NCBI GenBank assembly: GCA_965229635.1
Contig: OZ245894.1
Span: 3,906,001 to 3,970,000 of the forward strand
Length of the DNA stretch: 64,000 bases
DNA from: BQJU01 sp965229635
Lineage (GTDB): Bacteria; Bacteroidota; Bacteroidia; Chitinophagales; Saprospiraceae
Direction: 5' to 3'
Shown here: positions 1 to 8,409 of the stretch, piece after piece
Layout: every line of letters starts with the position of its first letter
How positions within the stretch are numbered: the first letter of the stretch is position 1
Notes under the pieces: generated by a model
What the model saw: the letters and a program-made list of their open reading frames with translations, nothing else
The model's database searches: none
Told to the model about the DNA's origin: nothing
Translations under genes and position numbers: made by a program

Positions 1-652
1 GATCGAGGATCAGGTCGACAGCTCCGGCATCAGCGTTGGCAAAAAGCACTTTCTCCCAGGTTTTTCCGCCGTCCTTACTGCGAAACACGCCACGTTCGTC
101 ACTCGACTTGTACAGATCACCCAGCACGGCGGCATAGACCAGGTCTGGATTGCGGGGATGAATGCGGATGCGTGGTACGTGGCGGGAGTTTTCCAGACCG
201 ATGTGGGTCCACGTTTTTCCGGCATCTACTGTTTTCCAGATGCCATGGCCGTAGGAGACATTGCCACGTACGGTCTTTTCTCCACCACCCACATAAATGA
301 CATTGTTGTCGTATTCACTCACCGCTACTGAGCCGATGGAGCCACCAAAATATCCATCGGAAATATTCTCCCAGGTCTGTCCGCCGTCTTTGGTGCGCCA
401 AACTCCGCCGCCGGTAGACCCGAAATAGTACAAATTAGGTTTACCTGGAACACCCGTTACGGTTGCGGAGCGTCCTCCTCTGAAAGGACCAATACAACGC
501 CAGTTGATGGAATTGTAGAGCGCTTCTGAATATCCTTTTTCGGTTTCGTTGGTGGCTTTTTTAGCCTTTTTTTGTTGTGCCTGAGCCAACGTTGCTGTAC
601 CCAGGAAAAGCAATAAAAATAATAAGCGTGTGGTTAAGGCGACTTGCTGCAT
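1..652 (-). CDS. BNR/VPS10-like repeat exoprotein, N-terminal part (cut by window edge)
   Basis: The gene runs off the left edge, so only about 217 N-terminal residues are visible. The start at 652 is followed by a clear signal peptide (MQQVALTTRLLFLLLFLGTA...AQAQ), then a Lys/Ala-rich stretch. From about residue 45 on it has the beta-propeller pattern of the sialidase/VPS10-like family: W-R-x-I/C-G-P-F-R-G-G-R, then repeats of the Asp-box type such as TKDGGQTW, TVDAGKTW and SKDGGKTW. Such proteins are exported; enzyme activity cannot be inferred from the propeller alone. It is transcribed away from the MFS gene at 765. A second BNR protein lies at 3250, so two propeller proteins flank the MFS gene and an unknown gene. 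The C-terminus, where a T9SS tail might be, is not visible. Confidence 0.85.
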   Translation of the reverse strand, partial: MQQVALTTRLLFLLLFLGTATLAQAQQKKAKKATNETEKGYSEALYNSINWRCIGPFRGGRSATVTGVPGKPNLYYFGSTGGGVWRTKDGGQTWENISDGYFGGSIGSVAVSEYDNNVIYVGGGEKTVRGNVSYGHGIWKTVDAGKTWTHIGLENSRHVPRIRIHPRNPDLVYAAVLGDLYKSSDERGVFRSKDGGKTWEKVLFANADAGAVDLILD

Positions 653-735
653 GTTGATTTTTATTTAATTGATCAAAATAGTCAAAAAAACAAGAAAATT
701 GTGGGACCGCTTGTCGCAAATCTGGCGAATCCCAT

Positions 736-743
736 TACTTTTG
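736..743 (+). promoter_or_regulatory. Bacteroidota-type -7 box upstream of the MFS gene
   Basis: TACTTTTG matches the TAnnTTTG -7 consensus of Bacteroidota sigma factors. A TTG that could serve as the -33 element lies at 711-713, a spacer of 22 bases. Transcription would start near 750, giving a very short leader before the ATG at 765. Confidence 0.55.
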
Positions 744-764
744 TATTCATAACTGATTAAATTC

Positions 765-1997
765 ATGGCCAAAAACCGCTCTGCATCTCCACTGCTGACC
801 ATTTTCCTGACGGTTTTCATTGATATGCTGGGAATCGGAATTATCATTCCGGTCATTCCGGCGTTGTTTTTTGAAGATTCCTCTGGTTTCTTTAGTGCGG
901 GTGTTTCCATGGATCAGCGGTCCATCCTCTACGGAATTCTGGTGGCTTGTTATCCCTTTATGCAGTTGTTCGGTGCCCCGATGCTGGGAGCCCTTTCCGA
1001 TCGGCACGGCAGGAAACCACTACTCAGTATTTCCCTGGTTGGTACCATGATCGGCTACCTTTTATTTGCTTTTGCTATTTTGCAGGGCAATATCTATTTG
1101 TTGTTTTTTAGTCGCATGTTACCGGGATTTACCGGCGGAAATATTGCCATTATTCTCTCGGCCATTGCCGACATCAGCGACGCCAAATCCAAGGCGAAAA
1201 ACTTTGGATTAGTAGGTGCGGCATTTGGTATTGGTTTTATTCTGGGGCCGGCCCTGGGAGGAATCCTCGCCGATAATACCATCGTGTCATGGTTCAACCA
1301 CGCCACGCCGTTTTGGTTGACGGCAGGTCTTACATTTATCAATTTAGTGGTGGTACAATTTCGGTTTCCGGAAACACTTCAGGAGAAGAGTGAAACGCCC
1401 GTTAACTTGTTTAGGGGCTTACGCAATGTAAGAAAATCTTTTCGTCAACCCCATTTACGGGTCATCTTTACGGTTATTCTTCTGCTTTCTCTTGGGTTTT
1501 CCTTTTTCACCCAGTTCTTTTCGGTATACCTCATCCAGAAGTTTGAATATACCGAAAAAAACATTGGCTTCCTCTACGGATGGATTGGCATTTGGCTGGC
1601 ATTTACCCAGGGTTTTATCGTGCGCAGAATGAGCGGGAAGGTATCTAGTGCCATGGTGCTCAATTATTCCATTCTGGCACTGTCGGTGTCGCTGGCGCTG
1701 ATTCTATTGCCCGACCAGAGTTTCTGGTTTTACATCATTAATCCATTGATTGCTCTCTCTCAAGGTATTACTTCACCGAATATGACAACAGTGGTTTCCG
1801 AGCAAGCGCTGGCCAATCAACAGGGGGAAATTTTGGGCATCAATCAGTCTATGCAGTCGCTCGGCCAGATCTTTCCGCCATTATTGGCAGGATACCTCAA
1901 TACCATCAACGGCGATTTTCCTCTATTGGCCGCAGCCGTATTTACCATGGCTGGTTGGCTGGTTTATGTCTTTATTTTTCGGGCCAGTAAGCGGTGA
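765..1997 (+). CDS. MFS transporter, TetA/multidrug-type 12-TM exporter
   Basis: A 410-residue polytopic membrane protein with about 12 hydrophobic segments. The motif between TM2 and TM3 (GALSDRHGRKPLL, about residues 78-90) is the classic MFS motif A, and the N-terminus (FIDMLGIGIIIPVIP) matches the drug:H+ antiporter group that includes TetA. The family exports small molecules using the proton gradient. The substrate cannot be read from the sequence, and I do not claim tetracycline resistance. A -7 promoter box sits 20 bases upstream. The next gene (2077) follows after about 80 bases on the same strand. Confidence 0.88.
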   Translation: MAKNRSASPLLTIFLTVFIDMLGIGIIIPVIPALFFEDSSGFFSAGVSMDQRSILYGILVACYPFMQLFGAPMLGALSDRHGRKPLLSISLVGTMIGYLLFAFAILQGNIYLLFFSRMLPGFTGGNIAIILSAIADISDAKSKAKNFGLVGAAFGIGFILGPALGGILADNTIVSWFNHATPFWLTAGLTFINLVVVQFRFPETLQEKSETPVNLFRGLRNVRKSFRQPHLRVIFTVILLLSLGFSFFTQFFSVYLIQKFEYTEKNIGFLYGWIGIWLAFTQGFIVRRMSGKVSSAMVLNYSILALSVSLALILLPDQSFWFYIINPLIALSQGITSPNMTTVVSEQALANQQGEILGINQSMQSLGQIFPPLLAGYLNTINGDFPLLAAAVFTMAGWLVYVFIFRASKR

Positions 1998-2076
1998 TGC
2001 GGCAATTTCTGAGTCGTTCGTTATCTTTGATCGACATTTTGATTGTCGGGATCACTAGCAAATAATCATTCAGCGC

Positions 2077-3219
2077 ATGAATTTCCTTGTCCTTTTGATC
2101 ATACTTGTTTCTGTTGTGGCCTTTCCGGTGGCGGTTTGGTATGCTTTAAAGCGTATGCAAATCAGGCAAGCCTGGGGCGCGTTGCTTTTTGCAGGTATTC
2201 TGGCCATCTTTTTTATTAGCCTCTGGATATATGACGTCAGTGGCTCCCTTCGACAAAAACACTACCACCAAATTGCAGGGCTCCTGCAATCGCAGTGGCA
2301 ATTGCCGGCCTATGATGATGAAAACTGGGCGGGCAGTCTGCTGGCTATGAGCATGTTTGCTGAAGGATTGGCCGACTACGCATCGCGCTATCCTGAAAGC
2401 CGAACGGAAGTCCAGGAATTGCTGGAAAAGATTGTCGTTAAGGTTTCTCAGGAAGACTTTTTTCCCAATATCAATAAGAGCGGCAATTGGAAAAACCAGG
2501 GGTTGTACCTCAGCCACCTCAACATTATTCTGGGGGCTTTCGCCCAAAACGATACGGTTGGCGCCTACACTACCTTTCAGGAAAAGGTGAGTACCTATCT
2601 GGCTAGTGAAATCTCCCGTTCGCCCTACCGCCACATTCTGAGTTTTCCCCGTGGTGTAAAATACTGGACCAGTGATAATGCCGGCATTTTGTATAGCCTT
2701 TCCCTGTTTGATCTGCAAATGCAGGCCAATCTAAGTGCCGGTCCAGCCAAGGACTGGGAGGCCTTCGTCAATCGGGAGCTGATGTACGGCAGATCGGAAA
2801 TGCCTTGTAGTGCCTTTACCATGACCAATAAGTGCGAAGTGATGCCCACCGGCAATCACCTGGCGTGGACCCTGGCTTATATCGCTGACTTAAAACCCGA
2901 GTTTGCCAGCGATATCTGGCGTCAGTACAAGCACTATTTTAAGGACAACTTTATCCTGATTTGGGCTTCCGCCGAATATTACCATCCCGATGATGAGCCA
3001 CCAGCCTATGTCTCCGAAAATCAACGGGTGCTTGAACGGGTTTACCCCTCTGTGGTCGCCCTGCGTGCGGCTGCCCACCTCGACGATCGGCTGACCTATC
3101 ATCAATTGAACAACCGACTGCTGCTGGAAGATATGTTTAGAAGTACCTCTATTGCCACCCGCAACTGGGAACAATGGCTTGAAATTGGCCTTCGCTTTAG
3201 TGCGGAATGCCACCGCTAA
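2077..3219 (+). CDS. Unrecognised membrane-anchored protein, predicted helical toroid
   Basis: 380 residues, not confidently recognised. There are two hydrophobic N-terminal helices (about residues 2-22 and 35-52), followed by a soluble region of about 320 residues that is mostly helical and rich in Trp, Tyr and His. The patterns GLYLSHLNIILGAF (about 150-163), PRGVKYWTSDNAGILYSL, and EMPCSAFTMTNKCEVMPTGNH with two Cys ten residues apart recall (alpha/alpha)6 toroid enzymes. The nearest family I can think of is the linalool dehydratase/isomerase type, which also uses a Cys pair and follows N-terminal membrane segments. That is a weak guess from memory. It sits between the MFS gene and the BNR lipoprotein gene (30 bases upstream of it), possibly in one transcript. 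Confidence 0.6.
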   Translation: MNFLVLLIILVSVVAFPVAVWYALKRMQIRQAWGALLFAGILAIFFISLWIYDVSGSLRQKHYHQIAGLLQSQWQLPAYDDENWAGSLLAMSMFAEGLADYASRYPESRTEVQELLEKIVVKVSQEDFFPNINKSGNWKNQGLYLSHLNIILGAFAQNDTVGAYTTFQEKVSTYLASEISRSPYRHILSFPRGVKYWTSDNAGILYSLSLFDLQMQANLSAGPAKDWEAFVNRELMYGRSEMPCSAFTMTNKCEVMPTGNHLAWTLAYIADLKPEFASDIWRQYKHYFKDNFILIWASAEYYHPDDEPPAYVSENQRVLERVYPSVVALRAAAHLDDRLTYHQLNNRLLLEDMFRSTSIATRNWEQWLEIGLRFSAECHR

Positions 3220-3249
3220 TGCTATTAACTGGAATAAACCCTCCTTTTT

Positions 3250-5748
3250 ATGAAAAATGTTATCGCTTTTCTCCTCTTTATCCTGCTGCTTTCGTGTAGT
3301 GAGGAAAAATCTTCAATGGTCAGTAAAAAGGCTGAAAAAGAACCGTCCGACTGGCATTTTCGGCAGCGGGCATATCCGCAGGGTTTTATCGATCAGGATC
3401 TTTACCGTCAGGCCATCCGTCAAAAAAAGGCCATGCAGGAAGGTGTTTCCTACCGCAATAATCTGGTGTGGCAACAAGCTGGCCCCATCAATGTAGGCGG
3501 TCGTATTACGGATATCGCGATGCACCCTTCCAGTATGGATATAATTTATGCCGGTACAGCATCCGGAGGCATATTCAAATCGGACGATCAGGGGCTAAAC
3601 TGGATGCCCATTTTTGATGATGAGCTCACCCTTGCTATTGGCGATATGGAAATTGCTGCCACTGATCCCAACCTGATTTATGTAGGCACCGGAGAGGCTA
3701 ATGCCGGTGGCGGGTCGCTGGCATACGATGGCAATGGCGTGTATAAATCAGATGATGCCGGTGCTTCCTGGCAGCATTTGGGGCTGGAAAATATTGGTAG
3801 TGTAGGGAAAGTAGAAATTGATCCCCAAAACCCGGATCGGGTATATGTGGCGGCGATGGGTAATTTGTTTGGCAATAACGCTGAACGGGGCGTTTATCGT
3901 ACCACCGATGGTGGAGAAAACTGGGAAAATATCTTGTATCTGAGCGATTCCACCGGCGCTATTGACCTGGCTATTCACCCCTTCAATCCCGATACCATTT
4001 ACGCCGTGACCTGGGAACGCATTCGTCGGCCTCATCGTCGCGACTATGCGGGGCCAACTTCGGGCATTCACCGTTCTTACGATGGTGGTGATACCTGGAC
4101 TGAACTGACTACAGGTTTGCCTTTCGGCGAATTAAACCGCATCGGTATTGATATTTCTGCATCGGACCCTAATATTCTTTATGCGGTCGTTGCCATTGGG
4201 GATGGCAACTTTGAGGGCGTGTACAAAACAGAAGATGGCGGCGATACCTGGGAAGCCATGCCGGGCAATGGTATCGGTGGAGCGCCTTTCATGTGGTGGT
4301 TCGGGCAGATTTTTGTGCACCCCACCAATCCTGATATTTCCTATGTCTTCAGCCTGAATGTTTTCAGAACGACCGATGGTGGTACCAATTGGTTCAATAG
4401 TTTTCCTGGAGTACATGTCGACCAGCACGGACTGTACATCCATCCCGCTGATCCGCAATTTGTGGTGTTGGGCAATGATGGAGGCGTCTATATCAGTCAT
4501 ACCGGTGGCAACACCTGGACCAAAGTGGAAAACCTACCGATTACTCAGTTTTATACCTGCGAAATTGACTACAGTCAGCCGGAACGTCTCTACGGCGGCA
4601 CCCAGGACAATGGCTCCAACCGTACCTTGACCGGCAACGACAATGACTGGGCGCGCATTTTTGGTGGCGATGGTTTTGTCAACCTTGTAGACCCAACTGA
4701 CAACACTTATGTCTACGCCTCTTCTCAATACGGCAACTTTGTGCGTTCGATTAACGGAGGGAATAATTTTTCCGGGGCAACCGTGGGGGTGAATGGCCCT
4801 CGCAACTGGCATACGCCGGTGGTTTTTGATCCCAACGATCCTACAATACTTTACCTGGGAACTGACCGCGTATATCGCTCCGCTAACCGGGCGCAGAGCT
4901 GGCTGCCGGTGAGTCCTACCTTGACAACGGCCCCTTCCAACAGCAATCTGGTATTTGGTACCGTCACCGCCATAGCGGTTTCTCCGGCTGATCCCGATGT
5001 GATCTTTGCCGGTACCGATGATGGTAAGGTGTGGCGGACCCAACAAGGTAATCTGGGCTGGCAACAGGTGAGTATTGGGCTGCCCGAACGCTGGATTACC
5101 AGCATTGCCATGCATCCCACCGATCCGGCCACGGCCTATGTGACCATTTCGGGCTATCGCTATGATGAATATTTGCCGCATGTATTTAGAACCAACAATT
5201 ACGGCCAGACCTGGGAGGATCTTTCCGCCGGTTTGCCCGAAGTACCGGTCAATGACATCATTGTTGATCCGGATGTACCCGCTCAATTGTACGTGGCAAC
5301 GGATATTGGGGTATTTGTTTCCTGGGATGAAGGGGCAAACTGGGAAGTGCTAGCCGATGGTATGCCGAATGTGGTCGTTTCTGATTTGAAATACCACCAG
5401 CCTACCCAGACTTTAGTGGCGGGTACTTATGGCCGCTCTATGTACAAGGTGCAAGTGATGCCTCCACTGGCCACTGAAGCAGCGGAAGGACCTCAATTTG
5501 CTTTCTCGGTTGGGCCCAATCCATGCCTGGATCAACTTCAGGTAGCCATCAATACAGATTACCGCCATCAGGTAGACCTTCGCCTGTTTGATCTGCAGGG
5601 ACGGGAACTAAAAACGGTCTTTAGCGGTAATTTGTCAGAGGGCAATCACCAATGGCAAGTGGATATGCACGATCTGCCTTCGGGAAGTTATGTCTGTCGC
5701 CTGCAATTGGGCAGCGAAGTCCAGATGAAGTTAGTGATCAAACAATAA
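3250..5748 (+). CDS. BNR/VPS10-repeat surface lipoprotein with T9SS sorting domain
   Basis: 832 residues. The N-terminus has a lipobox (LLLSC, Cys16) followed by acidic residues (SEEK), like the Bacteroidota surface-lipoprotein export signal. Residues about 65-730 form a propeller with about eleven Asp-box-like repeats, for example SDDAGASW, TTDGGENW, SYDGGDTW, TEDGGDTW, TTDGGTNW and SWDEGANW. The last 85 residues are a type A T9SS sorting domain: VGPNPCLDQLQV at its start, LFDLQGREL in the middle, and DLPSGSYVCRLQLG near the end. A lipobox together with a T9SS tail is unusual, because the two imply different ways of being held at the surface. The role is likely recognition or processing of an extracellular polymer; no catalytic residues can be assigned. 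Confidence 0.88.
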   Translation: MKNVIAFLLFILLLSCSEEKSSMVSKKAEKEPSDWHFRQRAYPQGFIDQDLYRQAIRQKKAMQEGVSYRNNLVWQQAGPINVGGRITDIAMHPSSMDIIYAGTASGGIFKSDDQGLNWMPIFDDELTLAIGDMEIAATDPNLIYVGTGEANAGGGSLAYDGNGVYKSDDAGASWQHLGLENIGSVGKVEIDPQNPDRVYVAAMGNLFGNNAERGVYRTTDGGENWENILYLSDSTGAIDLAIHPFNPDTIYAVTWERIRRPHRRDYAGPTSGIHRSYDGGDTWTELTTGLPFGELNRIGIDISASDPNILYAVVAIGDGNFEGVYKTEDGGDTWEAMPGNGIGGAPFMWWFGQIFVHPTNPDISYVFSLNVFRTTDGGTNWFNSFPGVHVDQHGLYIHPADPQFVVLGNDGGVYISHTGGNTWTKVENLPITQFYTCEIDYSQPERLYGGTQDNGSNRTLTGNDNDWARIFGGDGFVNLVDPTDNTYVYASSQYGNFVRSINGGNNFSGATVGVNGPRNWHTPVVFDPNDPTILYLGTDRVYRSANRAQSWLPVSPTLTTAPSNSNLVFGTVTAIAVSPADPDVIFAGTDDGKVWRTQQGNLGWQQVSIGLPERWITSIAMHPTDPATAYVTISGYRYDEYLPHVFRTNNYGQTWEDLSAGLPEVPVNDIIVDPDVPAQLYVATDIGVFVSWDEGANWEVLADGMPNVVVSDLKYHQPTQTLVAGTYGRSMYKVQVMPPLATEAAEGPQFAFSVGPNPCLDQLQVAINTDYRHQVDLRLFDLQGRELKTVFSGNLSEGNHQWQVDMHDLPSGSYVCRLQLGSEVQMKLVIKQ

Positions 5749-5754
5749 CGTTTT

Positions 5755-6282
5755 ATGTACATCGAGGGGCCAAATATCAAAATACGACCATTTCAACAGT
5801 CGGATGTAGATTCCATTGCCCGTTACGCCAATAACTTTAAGATTTGGCTCAACCTGCGGGATATTTTTCCTCATCCGTATTCCAGAGAGAATGCAAAGGA
5901 ATTTATTCAACTGGCCAATGAAAAAATGCCTGTTTGCGATTTTGCGTTGGAGTATCAAGGTGAAGCCGTAGGCGCCATTGGCTTCATTCCCCAAAATGAG
6001 ATTTACCACCGCTCCTTTGAAATTGGCTACTGGCTTGGCGAACCGTTTTGGGGCAGGGGACTGGTGGCGGAAGCAGTTTCCATCTTTTGCGCTCATCTTT
6101 TCGAGACTCAACCGGAAATCGTTCGGCTATATGCCAGGGTGTTTAGCCACAATCCCGGCTCCATGCGCGTACTGGAAAAAGCCGGATTTCAAAAGGAAGG
6201 CATTTTGCGGCAAGCGATCTTTAAAAATGGAGAATTGCGGGATGAGCATCGGTATGCGTTGTTGAGGGAGGAATGTAACTAG
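5755..6282 (+). CDS. GNAT acetyltransferase, RimJ/RimL type
   Basis: 175 residues, the usual GNAT size. It starts with the RimJ/RimL-like pattern IRPFQQSDVDSIARYANN and has the acetyl-CoA loop at EPFWGRGLVAEAVSIF (motif A, R-G-x-x-x-E-A), followed by the closing strand VFSHNPGSMRVLEKAGFQKEGILRQA. Members acetylate the N-terminus of proteins or small amines; the substrate here is unknown. It begins 6 bases after the BNR lipoprotein stop. Its own TAG stop lies inside an ACTAGT palindrome that also holds the stop of maf on the other strand, so the two convergent genes overlap by 4 bases. Confidence 0.88.
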   Translation: MYIEGPNIKIRPFQQSDVDSIARYANNFKIWLNLRDIFPHPYSRENAKEFIQLANEKMPVCDFALEYQGEAVGAIGFIPQNEIYHRSFEIGYWLGEPFWGRGLVAEAVSIFCAHLFETQPEIVRLYARVFSHNPGSMRVLEKAGFQKEGILRQAIFKNGELRDEHRYALLREECN

Positions 6283-6857
6283 TCCTCCCATCTCTCCAAC
6301 TCCTGATACACCAAATCCACCGGCAAACCCATAATATTGGCGTAAGTCCCTTCAATTTTGGCAATTTTGCACAAGCCAATCCACTCCTGAATGGCATAAG
6401 CGCCGGCCTTATCAAATGGCTGGCAGGTATCCACGTAGTATTCAATTTCTTCCCGCGAAAGGGGGTTGAAATGCACCCGCGAAACCCCGGCAAAGACCCG
6501 TTTCTTATTTTGCGAAAGCAAACACACTCCGGTAATGACCTGATGTATTCGGCCGGATAGCTGTTCAATAATACGAATGGCATCAGCTCGATCCTCCGGC
6601 TTTCCGTAGATAATTCCATCGAGAATTACGACACTATCGGCAGTCAGGATAATCTCGTCACTGGTGATGAAAGAGCGGGCTACCTCGGCCTTCTTCTCGG
6701 CCAGGTAGGTGGCCACTTCCTCTACCGGCAAATCCTCGGGATAGGTTTCTTCCAACTGTGGCACCTTGACTTCAAAGGCAATACCGGCCTGGCTCAGCAG
6801 CTGACTTCGACGTGGAGAAGCAGAAGCGAGGATAATTTTCTTATCGGCAAAGATCAT
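6279..6857 (-). CDS. maf: Maf-like nucleoside triphosphate pyrophosphatase
   Basis: 192 residues, full length. The N-terminal signature ILASASPRRSQLL binds the triphosphate. Further conserved parts are EETYP, EVATYLAEKKA, the catalytic Asp in ILTADSVV, and GKPEDRADAIRIIEQLSGR. The family hydrolyses dTTP, UTP or modified nucleotides to the monophosphate and so acts as a housekeeping enzyme; which nucleotide is used here is not clear. It is the last gene of a minus-strand run with a UbiA-type prenyltransferase (20 bases upstream), kdsC and a Clp-like AAA+ gene, an arrangement I recall as common in Bacteroidota for the first three. Confidence 0.93.
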   Translation of the reverse strand: MIFADKKIILASASPRRSQLLSQAGIAFEVKVPQLEETYPEDLPVEEVATYLAEKKAEVARSFITSDEIILTADSVVILDGIIYGKPEDRADAIRIIEQLSGRIHQVITGVCLLSQNKKRVFAGVSRVHFNPLSREEIEYYVDTCQPFDKAGAYAIQEWIGLCKIAKIEGTYANIMGLPVDLVYQELERWED

Positions 6858-6877
6858 AATTTGTCAATGGGTGTTTT

Positions 6878-7828
6878 TTACAAAAAAAATAGCAATAGCA
6901 AGCCGCCTAGCATGATCCATTTGATTAATTGACTCACCTGATGGTAGGCCTTTTTGTCGCTGGCTCGCTGGAGGAGAAACATGGAAAAGGCGAGCGGCAA
7001 CAAAATGAGTAAGAGGACCACCACTGACCAAATCTGTGTCAACTGTTGGTAGAAAAGGTAGGCAAAAATAACCAGCAAGAAAAACAATAAGGCGGCACTG
7101 GCTTGCGCCAGATTGCGGGTGGTGGTGATGCCCCAAACAATTGGTGCCGTTGTGTACTTCATTTCCCGATCTCCGGGCAAATCTTCCAGGTCTTTCACCA
7201 GTTCCCGAAACAGGGTGGAAAGAAAGGCGAAGCCAAGGTAAAAGGCAAAGATATACTGCAATCGTTCCACTGTTTCCGGACTGGCGGCCAATAATTCGGC
7301 AATAGCGTCTCTTTCGGCAAACCAGATGATTCCCGCTACGGCGGAACAATACAAGGCGATCAATAAATTCCCCGAAAGGGGCCGACGCTTGAAGTGATAA
7401 GAGTATAGAAATAAGCCCGCTCCCGCAATGGGAAACAGGTTGACCAATGCAATGGGCTGCACCCGAAATGCGAGGTATAAGGCCAGAAAAAAGCCAATCA
7501 GATTGCTGCAAAAGTAGAGCCAAACGGCACTTTGCCGAGAGATCGTCCTGTTGACAACCACCCTTTCCGGCTTGTTGATCAGGTCGGCATTATAATCCAT
7601 CAGGTCATTGATGACGTAGCCACCAGCCGTGAGTAGTACCGTAACCATAATGAAAATAACCATCAGGTCGGGAGAAAGGGTGGGGTTGATGTCATATTTG
7701 CGAAAGCACGGCAATAACAAATGAAAATAGAGAATGGCCTGGGTCACTGCCACGATCAGCAGATTGGGAATACGGATAAGCCGGAGTACTGCCATATTTT
7801 TTGATTGGATTGGCCTCTTATCACTCAT
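6878..7828 (-). CDS. UbiA-family prenyltransferase (geranylgeranylglycerol-phosphate geranylgeranyltransferase-like)
   Basis: 316 residues with about eight or nine membrane helices. The two Asp-rich prenyl-diphosphate/Mg sites are present: NDLMDYNADLINKPERVV (about residues 73-90) and DLEDLPGDREMKYTTAP (about 213-229). The family transfers a polyprenyl chain to an aromatic ring or to a glycerol phosphate. In Bacteroidota, members placed beside maf and kdsC are usually annotated as geranylgeranylglycerol-phosphate geranylgeranyltransferase, but a quinone or heme substrate cannot be excluded. It is 20 bases upstream of maf and 69 bases downstream of kdsC. Confidence 0.88.
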   Translation of the reverse strand: MSDKRPIQSKNMAVLRLIRIPNLLIVAVTQAILYFHLLLPCFRKYDINPTLSPDLMVIFIMVTVLLTAGGYVINDLMDYNADLINKPERVVVNRTISRQSAVWLYFCSNLIGFFLALYLAFRVQPIALVNLFPIAGAGLFLYSYHFKRRPLSGNLLIALYCSAVAGIIWFAERDAIAELLAASPETVERLQYIFAFYLGFAFLSTLFRELVKDLEDLPGDREMKYTTAPIVWGITTTRNLAQASAALLFFLLVIFAYLFYQQLTQIWSVVVLLLILLPLAFSMFLLQRASDKKAYHQVSQLIKWIMLGGLLLLFFL

Positions 7829-7897
7829 TTTTTGACCAAAAGTTGGTCCGCAACTGAGCCCAGGGCAATCGCAAAATTAAATAATTGTGCGATAATC

Positions 7898-8401
7898 CTA
7901 ATCTTCCGACCACATTTCATTCAAACGCAGTACCTTTTCGATAACATCACGGGCACAACCATCACCGCCACGTTTTGGGGAAACGTACTGGGCAATGGGA
8001 AAGAGATCCGGGCTTGCATCTTGCGGCACACAAGCCAATCCGACTCGTCGCAAAACGGCATAATCGGGCAGGTCATCACCCATGTACAGGATCTTGCCTT
8101 CGTCGAGATCGTAGGTGTAAACCAACTCTTCGTAGGCCTCCATCTTATCCTCTACTCCGGCATAAATATCGGTGACACCCAGGTCCTTCAGGCGTTGTTT
8201 AACCCCCTCTGATTTACCCCCGGTAATGATGGCCACCCGATAACCGGCTTTGATTGCCCGCTTGATGGCGTAACCGTCACGGATATTCATTTTGCGTAGG
8301 AGTTGGCCGTTTTCCATGACGAGTACCTCGCTATTGGTCAGTACACCATCCACATCAAAAATAAAGGTTTCAATCTCTTTAAATCGCTCCAGGTTATTCA
8401 T
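7898..8401 (-). CDS. kdsC: KdsC-type HAD phosphatase (KDO 8-phosphate phosphatase)
   Basis: 167 residues, the short HAD form without a cap domain that is typical of KdsC. Motif I is FIFDVDGVLTNSEV (nucleophile Asp about residue 16), motif II is AIITGGKSEGVKQR, and motif IV is MGDDLPDYAVLRRVGLA, followed by the KdsC-like tail SPKRGGDGCARDVIEKVL. It removes the phosphate from 3-deoxy-manno-octulosonate 8-phosphate in the synthesis of KDO for the lipopolysaccharide core. Its start codon lies 8 bases after the stop of the AAA+ gene, so they are probably co-transcribed. Confidence 0.9.
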   Translation of the reverse strand: MNNLERFKEIETFIFDVDGVLTNSEVLVMENGQLLRKMNIRDGYAIKRAIKAGYRVAIITGGKSEGVKQRLKDLGVTDIYAGVEDKMEAYEELVYTYDLDEGKILYMGDDLPDYAVLRRVGLACVPQDASPDLFPIAQYVSPKRGGDGCARDVIEKVLRLNEMWSED

Positions 8402-8409
8402 AGCCGATT

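Noticed and set aside
4534..5286. 250-codon minus-strand open frame in the BNR lipoprotein gene
   Set aside because: Shadow of the repeat-rich coding strand.
6278..6283. ACTAGT palindrome giving the stop codons of both GNAT and maf genes
   Set aside because: Only the six-base word is present, with no room for the repeat; shared CTAG stops in convergent genes can arise by chance.
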